NCBI GenBank assembly: GCA_964355675.1
Contig: CAYHEC010000015.1
Coordinates: 25,687 to 89,686, forward strand
Length of the DNA: 64,000 bases
Direction of reading: 5' to 3'
Origin: CAMBDS01 sp964355675
GTDB taxonomy: Bacteria; Electryoneota; AABM5-125-24; Hatepunaeales; Hatepunaeaceae
Each line of letters opens with the position of its first letter. Positions within the stretch are counted from its first letter, which is position 1. Positions 43,842 through 52,341 of the stretch are shown one piece after another. A program made the translations under genes and the position numbers. The notes beneath the pieces are model-generated. The model saw only the letters and a list, made by a program, of their open reading frames with translations. It was not told the DNA's origin and searched no databases.

Positions 43842-45473
43842 TCACTCATTCCCCCCAACGTCGATTGCCAAGTGTTTTGCAGAGAATAGATCGACCTCTT
43901 TTGAAATGTTTGCAATCAAATCAGTACCGAATATCGCAAGAAAATAGAGGAGACTCGTCTGACGCTCTTGCAGAATTCCGTCGGGCATGATTTTGTCCAA
44001 CAGTCTCTCCGCGTGATGGACGCGCGACTTATCCTGCTCGCTGACTTTGTGCATAGCTATTGATTTTACCCGGTTCCATTGATGTTCGATCTTACGACCT
44101 GCCTGGTCAATTTCGTCGTAGAGAGTAATCCCGGCTTCATCTCCGGCGCGTTCAATTCTCTTCAGCCAGCTTTGTAGATGTTCGGCTCCTGACTCAAAAA
44201 CTCCCTCAAGTATTTCGGCTTTACCCGATCGGCTAAGAAGTATTTCCCGCCCGCCGATAACATCAGAGACACTCCAGCCATGCTTCTCAAGGGATCGTCG
44301 GGTAGCACGTTCTATCAGCGTCAAGCTCATTCGGGGGGCGACTAATGGACGCGCAATTTCAAGGAAGTCATAGGCTCGCCCAATCTGAGCATGGTAGGAA
44401 ACTTCTGCGGGACCGCCAACATAAATCCAAGTTGGCAAAATCCAATCTTGAAACAGAGGTCTTAACAGCGCCCCCGGTGTAAGGCTTTCGTACATGGATT
44501 CAGAGAGACCATTCAACTCGCGATCAGTAATTGTCTTCCCTTCGTTTCCAATCTTCCATTGATCTTGTTTCCCTAAAATTCGCCTTCTGACGCCATCCTC
44601 CCCAATCACCAATATCGGCAGGGCGTCTCGGCGTAACTGGACTTGTAATGGTAGCCGAATTCGCTCCATTTCGCTCGAAGCTAACATGAATGGATCGTTC
44701 AGTTTATCGGGATATTTCAGCACTCTTTTCCAGAATGACTGACCTCTCGATATCATCGCCGGATGCCGGGCGTCCACCATCACCAATCCAAGATCGCCAA
44801 GGAGTTCATTCATCAACTCCCGGAAAGAATCAGAAATCAACATCCCCGGACGGTAGGCTCGTTCAATCAGGTCGATTATCGTTTTACCGTAAGGTTGGTT
44901 TCCCAGCCATTGGACGACTTCCTGCCGAACATCATCGATTTCAGGGGTTAATTCATGAAGACTTACCGATTTGCCTGCTACCATATCGCGCGGTACATAG
45001 ATCGCTCGACGAGCCTCTCCACCTACAGGAGGGAAAGCGATCCGGTTAACTTCGCCAAAGTCAGCATCAGCAGTTTCCATCCAGAAAAGAGGTACGACAC
45101 AATCGTCTGATTCATGCGAGAGCTTTTGAGCGAGGAGGATGGTATGCAAAGCCTTGTAGAAAGTGTAGAGCGGTCCGCCGAATATGCCGATTTGTTGACC
45201 CGTTACAACAGCAAGAGTTCCGGACTTGTTAAGTGCGTCAAGATTCTTTTCGACCTTCCTGGAAACGGTCATTTTACCATAACCAGACCTAAGAGCATCA
45301 CCCAAACCGGGCTGAATATTCCAATTTTTTCGACGGTTAACAGCCGCAAGCCGAGCATTTACGTCTCGAAAATCACCACCAAGCAAAGCGAATACATCAC
45401 TGTTACCCAAAGCAAATTCAGACATTACTCGAGGTACATTCGGTAATGAATTCCAACTGATGACTTCAGCCAT
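43842..45473 (-). CDS. bshC: Bacillithiol synthase BshC (cysteine-adding)
   Basis: 543 residues, close to the normal family length. It adds cysteine to glucosaminyl-malate to complete bacillithiol. Conserved BshC segments are visible: AVVTGQQIGIFGGPLYTFYK, the nucleotide-like loop PLFWMETADADFGEVN, PTWIYVGGPAEVSYHAQI and the C-terminal coiled coil with RVHHAERLLDKIMPDG. It follows a methyltransferase gene that overlaps by eight bases and precedes bshB1-bshA, so the full thiol pathway is encoded in one cluster. Confidence 0.94.
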   Translation of the reverse strand: MAEVISWNSLPNVPRVMSEFALGNSDVFALLGGDFRDVNARLAAVNRRKNWNIQPGLGDALRSGYGKMTVSRKVEKNLDALNKSGTLAVVTGQQIGIFGGPLYTFYKALHTILLAQKLSHESDDCVVPLFWMETADADFGEVNRIAFPPVGGEARRAIYVPRDMVAGKSVSLHELTPEIDDVRQEVVQWLGNQPYGKTIIDLIERAYRPGMLISDSFRELMNELLGDLGLVMVDARHPAMISRGQSFWKRVLKYPDKLNDPFMLASSEMERIRLPLQVQLRRDALPILVIGEDGVRRRILGKQDQWKIGNEGKTITDRELNGLSESMYESLTPGALLRPLFQDWILPTWIYVGGPAEVSYHAQIGRAYDFLEIARPLVAPRMSLTLIERATRRSLEKHGWSVSDVIGGREILLSRSGKAEILEGVFESGAEHLQSWLKRIERAGDEAGITLYDEIDQAGRKIEHQWNRVKSIAMHKVSEQDKSRVHHAERLLDKIMPDGILQERQTSLLYFLAIFGTDLIANISKEVDLFSAKHLAIDVGGNE

Positions 45474-46236
45474 TTCTCCTCCCGAAATAGACCATCCTTG
45501 ATTTGTCTTGGCTCATCCCTCCACCTGAATAGTCCCCCCAGAATGGCTCTATTTGTGTCAAGTTGGCGGCAGTAGTCATTTCAATCAACTCCTCTGCTCC
45601 GAAAAGGCGAGCAGATTCCAGATAGTGCGAGACATTATCTTTCGATGAGAGTGTGATCGTTTTCTCAAAACGGGAATTTCCCTTTGTCAACGTCCTGCTT
45701 TCGATAATCTGCACTCCGTTTATTTCTTTAACAGTCAAAGGATTTTTCTCAACTTCGCTGATAGCGTTCTCACGGCATGGTAGGTCTATGACAATCGTTC
45801 CCATAGGAAGTAGCAGATTGCCAAGATCGTTAATTACCTGGCGATGCGCTTCGTCGTCGTCGAAATACCCGAAACTGGTAAACAGGCTTACAATCAAGCC
45901 GAAATTTTGTTTTAACGGCAATTGCCTCATATCAGCGCGGACAAGATCGATCCTATCCGTTCGAGAGTTTCTGCTGACTGCCAGCTTCAATTGCTCGCGT
46001 GACAAGTCGATTCCCACAGTTTTTATACCACGACGGATGAGCGCTCGACAGAATCGTCCATTGCCACAGCCGACGTCGAGCGCACGGCTTCCAGCAAGTT
46101 TGCTCCAGTCGAGAGGCCAGTGACTGACGAAGCGCTCGGCTTCGGCGTCGGTGCGGTGATTATAGACCAGTTCGTAATTCTCGTCGAACCAGTCCCTAAA
46201 CCATTCGCTTTGGGAAGTTTTTATCGCCTTTTCCAT
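45466..46236 (-). CDS. SAM-dependent methyltransferase, first gene of the bacillithiol cluster
   Basis: 256 residues, class I Rossmann methyltransferase. Motif I is RALDVGCGNGRFCRALIRRG, the acidic strand is TVGIDLSREQL, motif II is IDLVRADMRQLPL and motif III region LGNLLLPMGTIVIDLPC. A beta-rich C-terminal part (NPLTVKEINGVQIIESR) resembles small-molecule or tRNA-like methyltransferases with an extra domain. It overlaps bshC by eight bases. No known bacillithiol step needs a methyltransferase, so the link is positional. Confidence 0.88.
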   Translation of the reverse strand: MEKAIKTSQSEWFRDWFDENYELVYNHRTDAEAERFVSHWPLDWSKLAGSRALDVGCGNGRFCRALIRRGIKTVGIDLSREQLKLAVSRNSRTDRIDLVRADMRQLPLKQNFGLIVSLFTSFGYFDDDEAHRQVINDLGNLLLPMGTIVIDLPCRENAISEVEKNPLTVKEINGVQIIESRTLTKGNSRFEKTITLSSKDNVSHYLESARLFGAEELIEMTTAANLTQIEPFWGDYSGGGMSQDKSRMVYFGRRNG

Positions 46237-46286
46237 CGGGTATCAAGTATATGAAAATAAACCCACTAAAGCAATGACTTGAGAGA

Positions 46287-46320
46287 ATTTAAGATTTAAG
46301 ATTTAAGATTTAAGATTTAG
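46287..46320. repeat. ATTTAAG tandem repeat
   Basis: Five 7-bp units of ATTTAAG, the last incomplete, upstream of the divergent genes at 46236 and 46505. Shorter runs of the same or inverted sequence are at about 47991-48008 and 25865-25886. Confidence 0.85.
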
Positions 46321-46504
46321 CGTCGATCCTTGTGAATGGTGATGATTTTCGGCGTAAAGGCCGACCACCCTCGGCAGACGCACCCTGAATGCCAGTGGCA
46401 CAATGATTGCATGTTTTGCATACAGAAGCCTAAGTTAAGCTTGGGTCAACCCCTTCGGAATGCATAAATTGCACACTCAGTATAAACAACGAAGGAACCA
46501 CACC

Positions 46505-47992
46505 ATGAACGCAAAGTACATCTCCTCTCTACTCCTCATCACAGGAGTCCTTCTCGCTACCGCCGTCCCGGCTCAGCAAGACCTGATCTGGGAACGACAA
46601 TACGATCTTCGTAGCGGCGGATACGCTCAACACATTTTCTATGAACCCGAGGACGGCTACCTCCTCGTATCCGGCGTGATCAGCCAATACGACGGCGACG
46701 AAGGATACAACAACCTATCGTTCCCGATTGTGATGCGTCTCGGTTACCAAGGTGAGCCGATCTGGATTCATGAAGGAGCCGCCACAAAAATCGCTGACGC
46801 ACCCGTGGTCACCCGGTGTGATTGGGGTGGTTACCTCATCATCGGAGCTACAAAAGAGACCGAAGAACAAACTCCTTACTCGCTGACTGCCAAGAACGTC
46901 AACATTGAGTCTGGTGAAGTCATCTGGGAACAGACTTATCCAACCGACTCGCTAACTTCCGTTCGTGCAATTTCTGCATGGAACATCGATGGTGGGCGAA
47001 TGCTGATCTTCGGTTGGACTCACCCGGCACAGTATTGGGTTGAACCGACAAACGACAATGTGTTTGTCATGGAGATATCAACCGAAACTGGCGAGTGCTT
47101 CTCTACCACCTACATCGCCGGAACCGAACGGGTAACGCTGACTCATGTCCAAAGAATCTATGATGGCGGCTTTCTTCTCGTCGGAAAAGTTGGCGAACCC
47201 GAGCCGCGCCGGGGGGGCAACGCATTCGTTGCCAGCATCAACAGCGACCTCGAACCCGTCATGTGGCAGACATTTGAGGGTGAAGGCGACGACAACGTAA
47301 CCGGTATCGCTCCTTATATAGGTGGATACTACCTACTCTGTGCCAACTACGATGTTGAGTTGGAGATGGAACAGTCGTACCTTATCAAAATGAATCTTGA
47401 TGGCGAGATACTTTGGAGACGCAGTCTGGGTGGCGACTGGAGAACATGTGGTTACGCCATCACACTCAATAATGAAGGAAACTTCTGGGTCGGAGGCCGT
47501 TGCATTCCCCAAGGCGAAAACGGCCCCGATATGGCTTGGATTGCAGGAGTAAGTTCAGACGGTGAGTTGCTGTGGCAGGAAACTCTGGACAGAGAATACT
47601 ACGGCACGATTTATGACGTTAACCGTACCCGCGATGGAGGCGTATTCGTTGCCGGGTGGGGGCCGGTGGTTCAACAATACGGACCGTACGCTCAGTCCGT
47701 CTCGAGAAACGAAGTTGTCACACCTCCCAAAGATATTGTTATCAACCGGACGGCGCCGAATCCCTTCAACTCAATGACTATTGTCTCGTATGAGGTACCG
47801 AGAGTCGGCAGAACACTGATCAGTCTTATCGACGTCAGCGGTCGTACTGTGCGTTCGTGGACAGAGGATGTTGCCAGCGCGGGAGAAGTAAGGACCGTAA
47901 TCGACGGCGGAAATCTTGTAGCTGGAGCCTACTGGCTGAAAGTTCAGCAGGGCGAAAGGGTTGCCGGAAGTAAAATCGTACTGCTGAGGTAA
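46505..47992 (+). CDS. Secreted propeller-like protein with C-terminal sorting domain
   Basis: 495 residues from MNAKYISSLLLITGVLLATAV, with GAAGGA before the ATG; an earlier start adds 15 polar residues and has no ribosome site. After the signal (cleavage near VPAQQD) the protein is a series of about 50-residue beta repeats of the kind 'DGGFLLVGKVGEPEPR' and 'GNFWVGGRCIPQGENG', suggesting a beta-propeller. The final 75 residues are a type IX-like sorting domain (NRTAPNPFNSMTIVSYEV, then LVAGAYWLKVQQGERVAGSK). Probably extracellular, ligand unknown. A terminator follows at 48023-48060. Confidence 0.83.
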   Translation: MNAKYISSLLLITGVLLATAVPAQQDLIWERQYDLRSGGYAQHIFYEPEDGYLLVSGVISQYDGDEGYNNLSFPIVMRLGYQGEPIWIHEGAATKIADAPVVTRCDWGGYLIIGATKETEEQTPYSLTAKNVNIESGEVIWEQTYPTDSLTSVRAISAWNIDGGRMLIFGWTHPAQYWVEPTNDNVFVMEISTETGECFSTTYIAGTERVTLTHVQRIYDGGFLLVGKVGEPEPRRGGNAFVASINSDLEPVMWQTFEGEGDDNVTGIAPYIGGYYLLCANYDVELEMEQSYLIKMNLDGEILWRRSLGGDWRTCGYAITLNNEGNFWVGGRCIPQGENGPDMAWIAGVSSDGELLWQETLDREYYGTIYDVNRTRDGGVFVAGWGPVVQQYGPYAQSVSRNEVVTPPKDIVINRTAPNPFNSMTIVSYEVPRVGRTLISLIDVSGRTVRSWTEDVASAGEVRTVIDGGNLVAGAYWLKVQQGERVAGSKIVLLR

Positions 47993-48022
47993 TTTAAGAT
48001 TTAAGATTTGTGATTTATGATT

Positions 48023-48060
48023 CAGGGCGGCTCCTTGTTGGGAGCCGCCCTGTTATTTTT
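48023..48060 (+). terminator. Rho-independent terminator after the propeller-like gene
   Basis: A perfect 12-bp stem (CAGGGCGGCTCC and its complement), a 6-base loop and the tract TTATTTTT, 31 bases past the stop. Confidence 0.85.
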
Positions 48061-48123
48061 GTGTGTAGCTCATACAGCTTTGCTAGTGTCCATTCCCTTA
48101 AATGGCTAAGGAGCCCCGTTGTG

Positions 48124-48155
48124 CTTGGAGGGCGGGATTAATCCCGCCCTCCAAG
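48124..48155. repeat. 32-bp perfect palindrome
   Basis: Half-site CTTGGAGGGCGGGATT and its exact reverse complement, in the gap between two convergent genes. The GGAGGGCGG core is shared with the element arms at 41.6-41.8 kb. Confidence 0.88.
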
Positions 48156-48259
48156 AAAGGTTAACTGCTTAGTTAATTACGGGACTGAACACTAGTATCT
48201 GCTTGGTTAGAAGAGCGTGTTACTCTTATTTTCTCAACCAGATACCAGGCGGGTAGCAA

Positions 48260-49633
48260 CTATCTCAACTCAAATGTCCCCGCCGTTATCGCATCAGTCT
48301 CGTAAACCATCCCCGCTCCCTTCACGATCTCATACTGGCTTAGGACCGTCACCTTGCCGGTCGAGGCTGACCAGTAGCGCAGTTCGAACCTCTCACCAGT
48401 CATCATCCCGTCTCGCTCCGGCGTCATCGGATCATCGCCCCATATCGCAAGCCCTGCCTTACCGCCGGTTACACCGCAAAGCCCGACCAGCCTGCCTGAA
48501 CTATCGAACGCTCCGACAGCATCGCCGTTGCTGTCCCTTACACCTTTGATGTTTTTGACCATCAGGCTCATGTTTTCGCCGGTATGAGATGGTTCTGTCC
48601 AAGGACAGTAACCGATATTTTCGACTCGTGGGATTATCGGCGCAATGGCCTCGGGTTCAGGGTATCGAAGCCTGCAACTTCTTGACACCCTGATCTGATA
48701 CGCTTTCCCTGGTTGCCAGGGAAGCATATTGGAATAATTGTCGTCGGGGCTTGCTGTCCGGCCCGCTTCATCCTTAGCCCACAGGACATAGGACGCGATA
48801 GACGAAATCGCATTAAATGTTATCGAGTCACAGGAGAGAGGGTAATCCGGGTAGTACGCAATCATATTCCAGCCTTCAGCGAGGTAGATAAATTGGTACG
48901 ACGGTATGGCTTTCCCTTCCCATTGGCAGGTGATTTCCTTATCGACATAGACCTGATAACCCTCATCAAGACACCAGAAAGGAATACTATTAAAGCCATC
49001 CGGTCTTGATGTATAGCGGTAATAGAATTCCCCTCTCTCGTTTTTAACCCAAATAACGTCCAAAACATGACCAACTTCTAATTGTGCGAACATCTTCCGG
49101 ATGTCCGGCCCCTCCCAGCGATTCCACTTCTCACGAATTGGAACAAGATTAATCGAAATTAAATTCCAGCCAACATTCAGATTGATCGATTGATTTTTCA
49201 ACTCAAAGCCATCGATTGAAACCTTCGTAACCCCTCCCGCCGTCCAAGTTCTCTGGTCGCTCATCTGGACGATTTCGGCGTGTTTTTCGATCTGATTTGC
49301 TGTGTCCCAAAGCCGGAAGTCGAACTCATCACCCAAATTAAACTGAGCCACTGTGTCATTTGAGCCGAAGGCTTCGATGACAAGGCTGTCGTTATTTCGC
49401 CAGATTCCCGACCCGGCAAGTTCGCCCCTCCAAGTAAAGACGCCAATTTCCCAACCAGATTCGAGAGATTCCCGATCGAACGAAACCGTCTCGATGACCA
49501 GATGGTGACTTGAGGCTGTTTCGACGAATTGGGTAAAATGTGGAGGAGGCGGTATCGGCACAGGATCGACAATCTGATCCGAGCAACCGATGACAAGCAT
49601 TGAAGCGAGCAAGCTGAAAAATTTAGTATTCAT
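48260..49633 (-). CDS. Surface lipoprotein with repeated beta domains
   Basis: 457 residues with lipobox VIGC (Cys at about residue 17). Three kinds of module are visible: a 'gWEIGVFTWRGELAGSGIW' domain (about 58-120), two 'GWNLISIN' / 'GWNMIAYYP' domains (about 150-330), and a C-terminal 'DAVGAFDSSGRLVGLCGV' domain (about 370-450). The same modules occur in the subtilase at 61141-63987 (AGWNWVSYLPDF; GDEVAVFTGEDICIGAAVYG), so the proteins share building blocks. It ends without the PNPFN sorting domain, consistent with lipid anchoring. The function is unknown. Confidence 0.78.
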   Translation of the reverse strand: MNTKFFSLLASMLVIGCSDQIVDPVPIPPPPHFTQFVETASSHHLVIETVSFDRESLESGWEIGVFTWRGELAGSGIWRNNDSLVIEAFGSNDTVAQFNLGDEFDFRLWDTANQIEKHAEIVQMSDQRTWTAGGVTKVSIDGFELKNQSINLNVGWNLISINLVPIREKWNRWEGPDIRKMFAQLEVGHVLDVIWVKNERGEFYYRYTSRPDGFNSIPFWCLDEGYQVYVDKEITCQWEGKAIPSYQFIYLAEGWNMIAYYPDYPLSCDSITFNAISSIASYVLWAKDEAGRTASPDDNYSNMLPWQPGKAYQIRVSRSCRLRYPEPEAIAPIIPRVENIGYCPWTEPSHTGENMSLMVKNIKGVRDSNGDAVGAFDSSGRLVGLCGVTGGKAGLAIWGDDPMTPERDGMMTGERFELRYWSASTGKVTVLSQYEIVKGAGMVYETDAITAGTFELR

Positions 49634-49662
49634 TTTTGAAGCTTCCTTAAACCCTTGAACCC

Positions 49663-50559
49663 TTAAACCATCCGCTTCATCAGTCTCAGCCAGTCTTCAT
49701 CGACCCATTTCTGAATCTGCGCCCGCTCTTCCGGTTTAAGATGTTTGAAGCGTCCCTGAAGTTTGAGATATTCATCGACCGGTCTCTGCGGTGGATCCAT
49801 GCTGAGTGTGTAATCCGTCCCATCGACAATCTCGAATAGCGGAAAAACACGCGACTCAACAGCAAGCCGGGCTTCAAGGATCGAGTCCTTTTCGAGCGCC
49901 TTATGTCCGGGAGGACAGGGGCTGAAGATATGAATCAGCCGGAAACCTTTGGTTGCTTTGGCCTTCTGAAATTTCCTTACCAGATCGTCGGGGTAGGCTA
50001 CGGTGGTCGTCGCGGCGTACGGGATGCGGTGAGCCGCCATGATTTCCATAAGGTTCTTTTTCCGCTCGCGCTTGAAGTCGTTGCCGGGGGTTGTGGTCGT
50101 CCAGGCTCCCCACGGGGTTGCCGAGGAACGCTGAATGCCAGTGTTCATGTAGGCTTCGTTGTCGTAGCATACGTAGATGATGTCGTCATTTCGCTCAGCC
50201 GCGGCCGAGAGCTGTCCAAAGCCGATGTCCATCGTCCCGCCGTCGCCAGCCCAAGCCATGACGGTGGTCTCGCCTTTGCCGGTGGCACGGAGACCGGCTT
50301 TGACAGCGCCAGCGGTGATCGAGGCGGTCTCGAAGGCGGTCTGATAGACCGGCACGCCTGAAGCGGAGTAGGGAAACGGTCCGTCGATGACTGCCCAACA
50401 GCAAGCTGGATAGACGATGATCGTGTCGCGGCCGAGGGTTTTAATCGCGAGGCGCATGGCAATAGCCGCGCCGCAACCGGGGCAGGCGACGTGTCCCGGG
50501 CACATGATTTCGTGCTCGGCGACTCCGGCGAAATTCTGGAAGTGTGATAGGGGGATCAT
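49663..50559 (-). CDS. porB: 2-oxoacid:ferredoxin oxidoreductase, beta subunit
   Basis: 298 residues of the thiamine-diphosphate-binding beta subunit. It contains CPGCGAAIAMRLAIKTLG near the N-terminus, a cysteine pair in YPACCWAV, and the ThDP motif AWAGDGGTMDIGFGQLS followed by YDNEAYMNTGIQRSSATP. The C-terminal SPCPPGH cysteine is also present. It fits pyruvate (Por) better than 2-oxoglutarate enzymes because of the YDNEAYMNTG context and C-terminal tail. The gamma subunit is at 24927-25478; alpha and delta are outside the window. No ribosome site precedes the ATG. Confidence 0.9.
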   Translation of the reverse strand: MIPLSHFQNFAGVAEHEIMCPGHVACPGCGAAIAMRLAIKTLGRDTIIVYPACCWAVIDGPFPYSASGVPVYQTAFETASITAGAVKAGLRATGKGETTVMAWAGDGGTMDIGFGQLSAAAERNDDIIYVCYDNEAYMNTGIQRSSATPWGAWTTTTPGNDFKRERKKNLMEIMAAHRIPYAATTTVAYPDDLVRKFQKAKATKGFRLIHIFSPCPPGHKALEKDSILEARLAVESRVFPLFEIVDGTDYTLSMDPPQRPVDEYLKLQGRFKHLKPEERAQIQKWVDEDWLRLMKRMV

Positions 50560-50579
50560 GTTTAATTAAGAATTAATAA

Positions 50580-50777
50580 TTAATAGGCTCTCATACCGAC
50601 GAACGCCAGTATCCAGAATATCATAAGTGCAAGGGTAGTGCCAAAGAAAGTTAGCAAATAAACCGTCAGAACCGTCAGATCTGTCAGAGTGGCTGTTGGA
50701 CAGGCATTCAGACCATGACGATCTAAAAAGGAACCGTCAGAACCGTCAGGGTGCTTAAATATTGACCATTTATTCAT
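50580..50777 (-). CDS. Possible small membrane protein, doubtful
   Basis: 65 residues from MNKWSIFKHPDGSD, with a hydrophobic C-terminal helix (VLTVYLLTFFGTTLALMIFW). The middle is encoded by CTGACGGTT-type short repeats (50656-50687 and 50730-50747). A longer frame starting at 50927 runs through a GTCGCAACACGTTGCG hairpin repeat and is not believable. No ribosome site is seen. The ending (FVGMRAY) is the only part that reads like protein. It may be a chance frame. Confidence 0.3.
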   Translation of the reverse strand: MNKWSIFKHPDGSDGSFLDRHGLNACPTATLTDLTVLTVYLLTFFGTTLALMIFWILAFVGMRAY

Positions 50778-50919
50778 GTTGACAATATACGACGTTTCGG
50801 GCGCGAAGTCAAGGGAAAAGTGAAGCGGGCGTCCCGACCTGCCAGTTTTTATAGGGGCGCAACGTGTTGCGACCGCGTCAAAGGCACGTCTTTCCATCCA
50901 TTCGAATAATCTATTTTGG

Positions 50920-51159
50920 TTAGTCATAATACGCCTTCATGAAATCATCGCGGCTAATTCCTGCTTGAGAACAAATCGAGCGAAGCGTAGAACTCTTCAG
51001 GTATCTATGATTTGGAATAGTCATTGGAGTGACCGATCCATCGCCATTTAATCGTCTGAGCGCGATATGCTCTTCCTCACGAACGACTTCAAAGCCGAGT
51101 CGTTCAAATGCGGCAATGACTTCTCGCTTTGGTGCATCGACGGGGAATTTATCGCTCAT
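50920..51159 (-). CDS. hicA: HicA-type mRNA interferase toxin
   Basis: 79 residues of the HicA family, a dsRBD-like fold that cleaves mRNA. The segments REVIAAFERLGFEVVREEEH, TPMTIPNHRYLKSSTLRSI and CSQAGISRDDFMKAYYD are typical; His in EEEHIALRR is the likely catalytic residue. It starts one base after the stop of the HicB-like gene, giving the antitoxin-first order. Confidence 0.88.
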   Translation of the reverse strand: MSDKFPVDAPKREVIAAFERLGFEVVREEEHIALRRLNGDGSVTPMTIPNHRYLKSSTLRSICSQAGISRDDFMKAYYD

Positions 51160-51160
51160 T

Positions 51161-51379
51161 TCAGACAGCGGTTTCCGCGACGAAAGCGTCCAGAACGCTT
51201 GGCGATTTATCTACCACCTCGCGTCCAAATGTCTCAATGTGGAAGCGGAGAGCCGACTCGGCGTCGGCCAATGCCTCTTCGTAACTGTCGCCTTCGCCGA
51301 TAACGACACCATCAACTCCCAATGGGTAGGAGACGTAGCCGTCAGAGTGTCTAACAACAATGAATTTAATGTTGTCCAT
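51161..51379 (-). CDS. hicB: HicB-type antitoxin, short form
   Basis: 72 residues from MDNIKFIVVRHSDGYVSYPL, with the HicB partial-RNase-H pattern GVVIGEGDSYEEALADAESA. It lacks the C-terminal DNA-binding domain of full HicB, so autoregulation is uncertain. I chose the ATG at 51379; a longer in-frame start adds 22 residues without homology. It is followed immediately by HicA. Confidence 0.85.
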   Translation of the reverse strand: MDNIKFIVVRHSDGYVSYPLGVDGVVIGEGDSYEEALADAESALRFHIETFGREVVDKSPSVLDAFVAETAV

Positions 51380-51466
51380 GATTTTGAAATATAAATGGTT
51401 AATATTGCGAGCACGGGCATACCCGCCTGTCAACTCATAAGACAATTCGGTTCTAAAAAATCGGAA

Positions 51467-51685
51467 CTACGTTGCCTTTATCTTTGCTTGAAGCTCCTCG
51501 ATAGATAACAGACTGCCCGGATTAGACTTATATCTATTCAGTCTTTTTTCCAGCTCATCCAGATGGCTTTTGGGAACGGGTACACCTTCCTCTTCCAAAG
51601 CGATGCTGTCCCAAAGATCCTCAACCAACAGGATTCGTTCGGGTGTGCTAAAGCGGGCAACTCCCGGAATTTCGTTTATGGTCAT
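51467..51685 (-). CDS. Orphan addiction-module antitoxin (PF09720-like)
   Basis: 72 residues from MTINEIPGVARFSTPERILL. It has the family signature: LLVEDLWDSIALEEEGVPVP, then HLDELEKRLNRYKSNPGSLL. Such proteins usually pair with a RelE/ParE toxin encoded just downstream; here the next gene is HicB, so the partner is missing. The ATG at 51685 is preferred; the frame continues upstream through a palindromic repeat (51702-51771, GTACGACAG/CTGTCGTAC type) that is not coding. Confidence 0.82.
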   Translation of the reverse strand: MTINEIPGVARFSTPERILLVEDLWDSIALEEEGVPVPKSHLDELEKRLNRYKSNPGSLLSIEELQAKIKAT

Positions 51686-51701
51686 GGTGTCTTTCTTATT
51701 G

Positions 51702-51771
51702 GTACGACAGGCGTCCCCGCCTGTCTCCTTAGACTTTTCTATTGTGACAGACGCGAACGTCTGTCGTACTA
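51702..51771. repeat. TACGACAG/CTGTCGTA inverted repeat
   Basis: GTACGACAGGCGTCCCCGCC at the left and GACGCGAACGTCTGTCGTAC at the right, with nested GACAGGCG hairpins. A related piece sits inside the gene fragment at 8081-8119. Confidence 0.75.
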
Positions 51772-51839
51772 ATGAACCCCGACTTGACGAGCAAGTCAGG
51801 CCACTCACCGCAGGCGGCAGTATTACTCAGTGCGTCAGT

Positions 51840-52253
51840 CTATTGCATAACGGCTTTGACGCTGTAGGCAAAGTCAAAGCGGAAAGTGGAATCGGGAGCG
51901 AACGTGATCTTGCCTTTGTCAACCATGAACTTGAAGATGATCTGCTTATTGTAGAAAACGCTGGGGTCGCCGCCGGCAAAACCTACCCTGAAATCCGACC
52001 GGACACTTCCTCCTGCCTCCGAACCCATAGGTTTCTCGTATCGAAAGTACTCCTTTCCATCGGGTTGAATGACCACATACGAAAGTTTTGCTCCGGGTTC
52101 GATGATGGGCTTCTTCCAGAAAAAAGTCCATGTCGTAAAACCTGACGGAGCATTTCCGTCCGTTTTGAAGGTGACTTCATCCGATGGAGCGGCAACCGCG
52201 ATCACCGACAGCGCCAGTACCGCCGCAGTGATCAATCTTAGATGCTTACGCAT
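51840..52253 (-). CDS. Small exported protein of unknown function
   Basis: 137 residues from MRKHLRLITAAVLALSVIAV, a signal peptide cleaved near VAAPSDE; AAAGGA precedes the ATG. The mature part is a beta-rich domain (SGFTTWTFFWKKPIIEPGAK; GGSVRSDFRVGFAGGDPSVF) with many aromatic residues. I do not recognise it. It follows the LIM/DA1-like peptidase gene on the same strand, 88 bases away, and might be an export partner or substrate of that peptidase. Confidence 0.72.
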   Translation of the reverse strand: MRKHLRLITAAVLALSVIAVAAPSDEVTFKTDGNAPSGFTTWTFFWKKPIIEPGAKLSYVVIQPDGKEYFRYEKPMGSEAGGSVRSDFRVGFAGGDPSVFYNKQIIFKFMVDKGKITFAPDSTFRFDFAYSVKAVMQ

Positions 52254-52341
52254 TATGGTGTCCTTTTGATTTGAGTGTGTTAACCGACTTATAGCGTGTA
52301 GTCCGCTGGACTTTGCTTTGGGTGTATAACTTTCTTCGCAG

